10,396 bases of DNA from DATEMK01 sp035275625. Lineage in GTDB: Bacteria > Bacteroidota > Bacteroidia > AKYH767-A > OLB10. Below the pieces are notes generated by a model, which was not told the origin of the DNA, did no database searches, and was given only the letters and a program-made list of their open reading frames with translations. Shown here in pieces: positions 5,576 through 10,396 of this stretch (position 1 is its first letter; the number at the start of each line of letters is the position of its first letter). The position numbers and the translations under genes were made by a program. Location: the NCBI GenBank assembly GCA_035275625.1, contig DATEMK010000252.1, forward strand, positions 1 through 10,396, read 5' to 3'.

Positions 5576-6669
5576 AAAAAACAAAACAAAATCAGAAGAA
5601 AAATTCAGAAGGAAATCAAACAACGTCTTCACAAAATGTCAATGTTATTTTTAGAAACATGTTTCATCTCAAAGGAACATCTCTGCTGCCCTTAAATGAA
5701 GGACAGGTTGATTCAGAGAAATCAATAGAAAAGAAATTCCGTTCAGTAAAGGAGTTAGAACAGATTATTTTGAAAAACAGCAGGATTTTATTTGGGGAGC
5801 GCACTTTTTTAATTCCTATCTCAAAGAAAGAAGAATCATTATTTGCAAAAGGTTTTGTTCCAAAAGGATTATTACTTGATCTTGGAAATATCTTAAAACC
5901 AAGATTCTATTTTTTAGATATCGTGCTTTCAGGAGACAATTTTTATGCGCACATCTTTCCACGCATAACAAAATTTATGGCTTGTTTTAAAAGCCAGGCA
6001 ATAATGGAAAAGATGTACAAGATACTTGCACAAAACAAGAGCCTGAAAAAAGATTTGAAAGGAAAAATCAGCTATGAAGGAATTGCCGATTTGGTGAAAA
6101 CTGCAATCAGCAAACCGTTTGTCCTGTATGTTTCAGACAATGTGGTTAAGGAGTTTGTAGATGAAATAAAAAACGCATATGCTGAAATAAATGATACAGT
6201 GAAATGTGTTTTAATAAGAAAGTTTGCAATCAATGGAAAGGCTATTTGCACTATTGCCCCTCCCCTATTTGAACTCCATCTTAATGGTAAAAAACGAACT
6301 CCAAATGCCCCGGTTACTGAAGAATTTCATTTTGAGGGTGTCAGCGATGAGGTGAAAGCAATTTACGGCAAGATTAAGACTGAGCTTTTAAGAACAAGTC
6401 GCAATCTTGAGTTTAATCCGCAGCGATATTATGTTTCCATGAGGAAAAATAAAAACGTTGCATTTTTTCATTTCACTAAAAAGCGAATTACTCTTGTTGT
6501 TAAATGTGCAGAAAAAGAAACTCGAAAGCAAATCAAACATCATGAGGTTAAAACCCTTACAGAAAAAGTTCAAAAATTCTGGGGAGCTGCAAGTTGTTCC
6601 ATTGTGATTGAAAACGAGAAGTATTTACAGGAAGTTACCGGCTTACTTAAAAAGCTAATTGCCGAATAA
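5572..6669 (+). CDS. Degenerate PD-(D/E)XK nuclease-like protein with DUF5655-like C-terminus
   Basis: This 365-residue protein has a Lys/Gln/Asn-rich, probably disordered start (1-25). Residues about 58-140 resemble the N-terminal nuclease-like domain of proteins with the pattern LE..I..NS..IFGE, then PDG..ID, W/FYI.EVELS and H I.PQI.KF. Here these read LEQIILKNSRILFGE, VPKGLLLDL, RFYFLDIVLS and YAHIFPRITKF. The PDG Asp is Lys98 and the EVE acidic pair is D116-I-V118, so metal binding and cleavage look impaired. Residues about 258-365 (VKAIYGKIKTELL, RYYVSMRKNKNVAFFHFTKKRITLVV and a final VIENEKYLQEVTGLL helix) match DUF5655, often found with nucleases and restriction proteins. It could be a DNA-binding protein or an inactivated effector. 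A strong terminator follows. Confidence 0.5.
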   Translation: MKKTKQNQKKNSEGNQTTSSQNVNVIFRNMFHLKGTSLLPLNEGQVDSEKSIEKKFRSVKELEQIILKNSRILFGERTFLIPISKKEESLFAKGFVPKGLLLDLGNILKPRFYFLDIVLSGDNFYAHIFPRITKFMACFKSQAIMEKMYKILAQNKSLKKDLKGKISYEGIADLVKTAISKPFVLYVSDNVVKEFVDEIKNAYAEINDTVKCVLIRKFAINGKAICTIAPPLFELHLNGKKRTPNAPVTEEFHFEGVSDEVKAIYGKIKTELLRTSRNLEFNPQRYYVSMRKNKNVAFFHFTKKRITLVVKCAEKETRKQIKHHEVKTLTEKVQKFWGAASCSIVIENEKYLQEVTGLLKKLIAE

Positions 6670-6684
6670 AGAAGAATAAGTTGC

Positions 6685-6718
6685 AAAGCCATTGGTCAAC
6701 GACTGATGGCTTTTTTAT
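6685..6718 (+). terminator. Strong terminator after the nuclease-like gene
   Basis: AAAGCCAT (6685-6692) pairs with ATGGCTTT (6706-6713). The stem continues inward through two wobble pairs and GTC/GAC (6695-6697, 6701-6703) to an AAC loop, and a T run follows at 6711-6716. It separates the convergent nuclease-like and XRE genes. Confidence 0.8.
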
Positions 6719-6720
6719 TT

Positions 6721-6981
6721 CTATTCGTCAAACCCTTCGCTGAAGAACTCTTTTTGGGTCATTCCAAAAATTTTGATAATTCTAACTAGGCTTGAATACT
6801 TCAAGTCTTCCCCATTTTCATACCTGCCATATTGTGCGCGGGAAATTTTATGATCATACGCAAAGAATTCATAATTTGTATATCCCATTTTAATTCTTAA
6901 TGCCTTAATCCTATTACCCAGTTTCGTCAATTCCTTGTTGGGCAGTTTTTTGACGGTTTTGCCTTTTTTTCCTGCTTTCAT
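6721..6981 (-). CDS. XRE-family helix-turn-helix regulator
   Basis: This 86-residue DNA-binding protein consists of a basic leader (1-18, MKAGKKGKTVKKLP) and one Cro/C1-type HTH domain: LGNRIKALRIKMGYTNYEFFAYDHKISRAQYGRYENGEDLKYSSLVRIIKIFGMTQKEFF, about residues 21-80. The Gln of the classic second helix is Phe (YEFFAYDHKIS), but the recognition-helix pattern ISRAQYGRYENGED and the following LVRIIKIFG are standard. It has no effector or dimerisation domain beyond the HTH, as in many mobile-element regulators. It is convergent with the nuclease-like gene and divergent from the gene at 7081, sharing a 99-base control region with it. Confidence 0.88.
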   Translation of the reverse strand: MKAGKKGKTVKKLPNKELTKLGNRIKALRIKMGYTNYEFFAYDHKISRAQYGRYENGEDLKYSSLVRIIKIFGMTQKEFFSEGFDE

Positions 6982-6993
6982 ACCTACAAAATG

Positions 6994-7064
6994 AACGTTT
7001 TGAAGCTTTATTTGGTACTACTTGTAAGATACAACGTTTAAAATACTACTTTAGAGGTGTACCT
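6994..7064. promoter_or_regulatory. Divergent control region with repeated AACGTT
   Basis: The palindrome AACGTT occurs at 6994-6999 and 7033-7038, 39 bases apart, in both cases followed by T. A further near-palindrome AGGTGTACCT lies at 7055-7064. These are candidate operators for the divergent XRE repressor. No consensus TAnnTTTG promoter is visible on either strand here. Confidence 0.3.
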
Positions 7065-7080
7065 TTAAATTATTACACGC

Positions 7081-7926
7081 ATGGTAAGACTTAAAATAGC
7101 CTCCCTTGTCATATGTTTTCTTTATGTTCAAATAACGTGTTCACCAACTCAAACAAATACTGTGGTGAGCAAAGCAGAATCTAATCAGTCTTTAAATAAG
7201 CAGATTGAAAAAGTGATTCAGGATTTTACGAATGCACTCACTGAGGAGGAGAAGAAAATACTTCCACTGTATGATAATATTCAGGTTGTCAAAAGGAATT
7301 TAGAGAACATACAGAAATTACTCAGGACAGAACTGCAGAATGCTCAAGGATTTCAAATTGATTTTATCCCCCAATATGAAATAGGAAATCAAAAAAATAT
7401 TCCAAAATTGGTTCATGATTCAATTGAGAGATATCAGATAGCAGTAAAAGACTTACTTATAAAGTCGAACTATGATTTGATTGGATGGGAATCATCCGCT
7501 TTAGATACCATGACTCATCAGAGGTATGAACAAGAGCTTTTAAGCATGTGGAGAGAAGTAAATCCAAATTTTACCGTTAACACTCCTTACATTTTTGAAT
7601 GGTTTAGTTCTCAATATATGTGGCAAGACGGAGTGCTTGCATATTGGGCGATGTATCCTCAAGAAAATTTAGTCGGAACACAGGAAGCAAGTCTTTGGAA
7701 GTTGAATCTCAAGGCAAATAGCTATGATGTTCATTTTAGTAACAAGGTTGCAGAATTTCGTTCATATGTTGCAATGGCCAAAATGATTAGAAAAATGAGA
7801 GCTGAAAAATCAAAACAACCTATTCATGCAGTTATTGTCATGGGTGCTTGGCATCAAACAGATATTACCATGATTGGTAATATTTTAGGAATAAAAATGA
7901 ATGTGATAAGTGTATCAATTGATTAA
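7081..7926 (+). CDS. Putative exported/lipoprotein with weak TraB/ChaN-like features
   Basis: This 281-residue protein begins with a short basic stretch and a hydrophobic segment (LKIASLVICFLYVQITC) ending at C20. That suggests export and perhaps lipid attachment, although the box before C20 (Q-I-T) is poor. A charged helical region (about 36-90) follows. The remainder carries YDLIGWESS (E137) and near the end HAVIVMGAWHQTDITMIGNILG (H258), recalling the Glu and GxxH motifs at the ends of TraB/TIKI/ChaN-like hydrolase or haem-binding folds. The N-terminal His motif of those families is not visible, so the assignment is weak. It is divergent from the XRE gene and convergent, 8 bases apart, with the endonuclease gene. 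It is the last candidate cargo gene of the element. Confidence 0.5.
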   Translation: MVRLKIASLVICFLYVQITCSPTQTNTVVSKAESNQSLNKQIEKVIQDFTNALTEEEKKILPLYDNIQVVKRNLENIQKLLRTELQNAQGFQIDFIPQYEIGNQKNIPKLVHDSIERYQIAVKDLLIKSNYDLIGWESSALDTMTHQRYEQELLSMWREVNPNFTVNTPYIFEWFSSQYMWQDGVLAYWAMYPQENLVGTQEASLWKLNLKANSYDVHFSNKVAEFRSYVAMAKMIRKMRAEKSKQPIHAVIVMGAWHQTDITMIGNILGIKMNVISVSID

Positions 7927-7934
7927 TTAAGTTC

Positions 7935-8576
7935 TTACTCCTTTTTCTTAACCTTTTCAAAATATGCGCAAACATTTTTCATTATACACTCCTCATGAAG
8001 GGGCTCTGTCGGCCGGCAAATATCCATTCCAAGAAATGACATTGACAAGCTTGCGGCTGACCAATCTTTATGAGAAATTATTTTCATAAGTACTTTTTCA
8101 ATTTCTGCAGGGTTTGCACTTGGAGCAATACCAAGCCTGTTTGCTACGCGGATTATACGCATATCAACGACAACACCTTCATGAGCCTTTCCAAATTCAT
8201 GCAGGATTATGTTTGCTGACTTATGACTTATGCCTGGAAGGGACTTTAGCCCTTCCATTGTAAGCGGAATATTATTATCTTCCTTTAATTGTTGGGCGAC
8301 TTTAATAAGCCATGTGGTTTTGTAGCCAAAATTCCTGACTTTGTTTATTAAAGGAAATAGTGAATCGGAGGTTGCTTTAGCAAGTGCAGCCATGTTGGGA
8401 AAAGATTCAAAAAATTTTGGAGCTAGTTTATTTATGTTCCTTTCACTGTCCTGTGCCGCAAGTATTAACATAACAAGCAATTGATAGAGGTTGTCATAAT
8501 TGAGAGGATATTTTTTACCCCTGTATTTTTCAATGAGCGGCTGAATTGATTCGTTCCAATCTATTTTCTCAGTCAT
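7935..8576 (-). CDS. Divergent endonuclease III paralog
   Basis: This 213-residue protein belongs to the HhH-GPD DNA glycosylase superfamily (endonuclease III), which removes oxidised pyrimidines and nicks abasic sites. The catalytic Lys (K119) and Asp (D138, VDMR) are present at nearly E. coli numbering. The helix-hairpin-helix loop is LPGISHKSA instead of LPGxGxKTA: the second Gly is Ser and the flanking Arg is His. The His usual after the catalytic Asp (VDTH) is Arg. The C-terminal cluster is C187, H194, C197, C203, where E. coli has four Cys. The family motif AQ.TD reads AQDSE. It appears to be a diverging duplicate of the neighbour at 8573 and overlaps it by four bases (ATGA), so they share one mRNA. 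Activity may be changed or specialised. Confidence 0.85.
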   Translation of the reverse strand: MTEKIDWNESIQPLIEKYRGKKYPLNYDNLYQLLVMLILAAQDSERNINKLAPKFFESFPNMAALAKATSDSLFPLINKVRNFGYKTTWLIKVAQQLKEDNNIPLTMEGLKSLPGISHKSANIILHEFGKAHEGVVVDMRIIRVANRLGIAPSANPAEIEKVLMKIISHKDWSAASLSMSFLGMDICRPTEPLHEECIMKNVCAYFEKVKKKE

Positions 8577-9232
8577 TTTTTCTTAGCGGGCTTCTTTTTT
8601 GAATTTACTTTTTTATAGTAAGCACAAACCGAATTCATCACGCATTCGTGATGTTTCGGATCGGTTGGGCGGCAAATTTCCCTCCCAAGAAAAGAAATCG
8701 CCATCCCGATTTCACCCCAATCTTTTTCCGGGACTTTTTTCATAATGTCCTGTTCGATTATTTTTGGTTCATCGCTTTTTGTTATCCCAAGTCTCTCTGC
8801 AACACGAATAACGTGCAAATCAACAATGACGCCTTCAGCTTTTACCTTCGCTTCGCGCATAATGACACTGGCCGATTTTCTTCCAATACCAGGCAACTTT
8901 ATCAATTCGTCCATTGTTAATGGAATATTCTTTTCCTCTTTGAACTGTTGCGAAATGCGAATGAGCCAGTCTGCTTTTTTGAAAAAGCTGCGCACTTTGC
9001 CGATGTACGGATTTAAATCTTCCACCGTAGCGCGTGACATTGCCTCCATAGTCGGATATGCTTCAAACAATTTTGGTGCAAGATTATTTATCAAGTCATC
9101 CGTCACTTGCGCTGAAAGAATAACCATTGCCAAAAGCTGGTATTTGTTTTTGTATTTCAGTGGATGCGGCTTGCCCTTGTACTTTTTGATAAGCGGCTGG
9201 ACGGCTTCTGCCCAATTTATTTTTTCTGCCAT
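8573..9232 (-). CDS. Endonuclease III-like DNA glycosylase/AP lyase
   Basis: This 219-residue HhH-GPD glycosylase is the better conserved of the tandem pair. It has ILSAQVTDD (39-47), the helix-hairpin-helix LPGIGRKSA with catalytic K119, and VDLHVIRVAERLG with catalytic D138, so excision of damaged bases and strand cleavage at abasic sites are expected. The iron-sulfur motif keeps the exact spacing x6-x2-x5 but reads C187, H194, C197, C203, with His for the second Cys. The tail is Lys-rich (NSKKKPAKKK). The start codon at 9232 gives a normal family N-terminus. It is the first gene of a two-gene operon, divergent from the gene at 9372 across 139 T-rich bases without a recognisable promoter. 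I leave the symbol blank because of the altered cluster and the presence of a paralog. Confidence 0.9.
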   Translation of the reverse strand: MAEKINWAEAVQPLIKKYKGKPHPLKYKNKYQLLAMVILSAQVTDDLINNLAPKLFEAYPTMEAMSRATVEDLNPYIGKVRSFFKKADWLIRISQQFKEEKNIPLTMDELIKLPGIGRKSASVIMREAKVKAEGVIVDLHVIRVAERLGITKSDEPKIIEQDIMKKVPEKDWGEIGMAISFLGREICRPTDPKHHECVMNSVCAYYKKVNSKKKPAKKK

Positions 9233-9371
9233 TTGATTTTATTGTTTTGGTGTTATTTGTTATTCTGATTTTTGATTCTTTCAGTTTTCATTGTTTTTTT
9301 CACTCTATTTTTATTTTTTATTCTTAGTTCTTTACGAAATTCGCCCTAAATTTAAAATTTAAAACTCATCT

Positions 9372-9719
9372 GTGAAATATTATATTTATAAAGAAGGAGA
9401 AAACGTTGAAGTATCCTGTGATGAGTATGAAAATTGGATGACAGAAGAAAGCAGCAAATATTTGATGCCTGAGTATTCAGCAATCATAAATGGCAATTAT
9501 TACGGCCTTGAAACAATGTTCTTTGGCAGTATTGACAAAGGCGAAGAAGTGCTTCCCTTTGTATTGCTCTATTTTGAAGATGTTGCAACCATCTTAGAAA
9601 ACAAGCTTGATATTGATTTGGAAGCAAACACCGTTGATTATTTTGCCACGTTTGAAGAACTAAAACAGCACTACGAAGAAAAACTTAGGGAGATAAAAAC
9701 AAAAGAAATTTTGCAGTAA
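9372..9719 (+). CDS. Unrecognised 115-residue protein upstream of SRAP
   Basis: I do not recognise this protein. It is small, soluble and acidic, rich in Glu and Tyr, with no signal peptide or membrane helix. Notable stretches are MKYYIYKEGENVEVSCDEYENWM at the start, a hydrophobic VLPFVLLYFEDVATIL (61-76) and a helical charged tail FEELKQHYEEKLREIKTKE. The start is GTG: an in-frame stop lies at 9360-9362 and no ATG occurs near the beginning. It ends one base before the SRAP gene, so the two form an operon and the protein may serve the same process. No motif supports a specific function. Confidence 0.75.
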   Translation: MKYYIYKEGENVEVSCDEYENWMTEESSKYLMPEYSAIINGNYYGLETMFFGSIDKGEEVLPFVLLYFEDVATILENKLDIDLEANTVDYFATFEELKQHYEEKLREIKTKEILQ

Positions 9720-9720
9720 C

Positions 9721-10396
9721 ATGTGCTACAACTACAAAGCAATGATTCGCTCGAATATCAAGCGGAGCATTCATGATAAAGGATTTGCAGAAGCTTTAGC
9801 CTCTTTATCTCCAGATGAAAAAGGTATTTGGGAGGAAAAAGCAAAACTACTTGCTGAAGCAACTTCTGGTGATGAAGGATTGATTGATGAAGAAACCGCA
9901 GAAGCAAAATCAATGTACCCGGGTGCACAAGTGCAGGTAATTCCTATCACTACTTTGCAGCGGGAATATTATAATTTTGGTTATCTGCCAGGGTGGGCAA
10001 AAAATTTTAAGGACCACAAGAAACTTTATAATGCCCGATCTGATTCTCTCCGCATAAAACCTACGTGGAAAAAAGCATGGTACAATGGACAGCGTTGCCT
10101 TGTTTGTGCAGCGGGCTTTTGGGAAGATGATCGGGTAAACGATAAGCGCTATTTTTTCTCAGTGAAAGGAAAAGAAGAAATCTTTTTCGGAGGAATCTTT
10201 AATCACTGGAAAGACCCAACCAACGCACAAGTAGTTAAAACCTTTGCAATCATTACTCATGAACCAAACGAACTTTTACTATCAATAAACCATCCTCGAA
10301 TGCCGGCAATTCTTGACGAAAATAGCTGTGATATTTGGCTTAATGCAAACGAACCTGAACCTGTAGTTTTTGATCTAATTCTTACGTATCCGGCAG
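9721..10396 (+). CDS. SRAP-domain (YedK/HMCES-like) abasic-site protein, cut at window end
   Basis: The first 225 residues of a SOS response-associated peptidase (SRAP) protein are present, and the frame is open at the window edge. Family members cleave their own Met and use Cys2 to form a thiazolidine crosslink with abasic sites in single-stranded DNA. Seen here are MCYNYK (C2), a Glu-rich insertion (about 30-65), FGYLPGWAK (86-94), LYNARSDSL (N104), RCLVCAAGFWEDD (E135) and INHPRMPAIL (H191); C2, the Asn, the Glu and the His correspond to the known active-site residues. The start is fixed by the need for Cys at position 2. It follows the unknown gene by one base and is divergent from two endonuclease III paralogs, which also act at abasic sites. 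Confidence 0.92.
   Translation, partial: MCYNYKAMIRSNIKRSIHDKGFAEALASLSPDEKGIWEEKAKLLAEATSGDEGLIDEETAEAKSMYPGAQVQVIPITTLQREYYNFGYLPGWAKNFKDHKKLYNARSDSLRIKPTWKKAWYNGQRCLVCAAGFWEDDRVNDKRYFFSVKGKEEIFFGGIFNHWKDPTNAQVVKTFAIITHEPNELLLSINHPRMPAILDENSCDIWLNANEPEPVVFDLILTYPA

Noticed and set aside
8745..9236. 163-residue open frame on the + strand
   Set aside because: It is the antisense shadow of the well-conserved endonuclease III gene and shows no family features.
9916..9923. TACCCGGG, inverted copy of the last bases of tRNA-Leu, as a possible att site
   Set aside because: It is only 8 bases, in the wrong orientation, and lies inside the conserved SRAP coding sequence.

Overview
The window looks like chromosomal DNA of a Bacteroidota bacterium. 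The DNA is AT-rich, the genes lack clear Shine-Dalgarno sequences, and two promoters match the Bacteroidota form TTTG-N19/20-TAnnTTTG (155-186 on + and 2933-2963 on -). One gene encodes an RteC-like protein of the kind common on Bacteroidota mobile elements. The species cannot be named from the sequence.

Layout. Bases 1-980 look like resident chromosome: a bidirectional hairpin terminator, a VOC/PhnB-like gene with its own promoter, then tRNA-Gly(GCC) and tRNA-Leu(UAA). Directly after the 3' end of tRNA-Leu comes what looks like one end of an integrated element. It starts with a small set of inverted and direct repeats (1045-1099). A tyrosine recombinase follows on the - strand, overlapped by 65 bp with an upstream excisionase-like helix-turn-helix gene, and then an RteC-like gene. 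The terminator of the RteC-like gene shares bases with the promoter of the excisionase-integrase pair.

Bases 3464-7926 hold probable cargo: a small unknown gene divergent from a HEPN-transmembrane protein with a Cys-flanked extracytoplasmic C-terminal domain; a protein resembling a degenerate PD-(D/E)XK nuclease fused to a DUF5655-like domain and preceded by a structured leader with a 15-codon mini-ORF; an XRE regulator; and a divergent, possibly envelope-associated protein with weak TraB/ChaN-like features. HEPN, nuclease-like and XRE proteins beside an integrase recall defence islands, but no known complete defence system can be recognised. The far att site was not found, so the element could end near 7926 or lie partly outside the window.

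Bases 7935-10396 form a DNA-repair neighbourhood. Two tandem endonuclease III paralogs (- strand, ATGA overlap) both have His in place of the second iron-sulfur-cluster Cys, and one also has a changed helix-hairpin-helix. Divergent from them are a small unknown gene and, 1 bp later, a SRAP (YedK/HMCES-type) abasic-site protein cut off by the window end. The glycosylases would make or process abasic sites and SRAP would shield them in single-stranded DNA.
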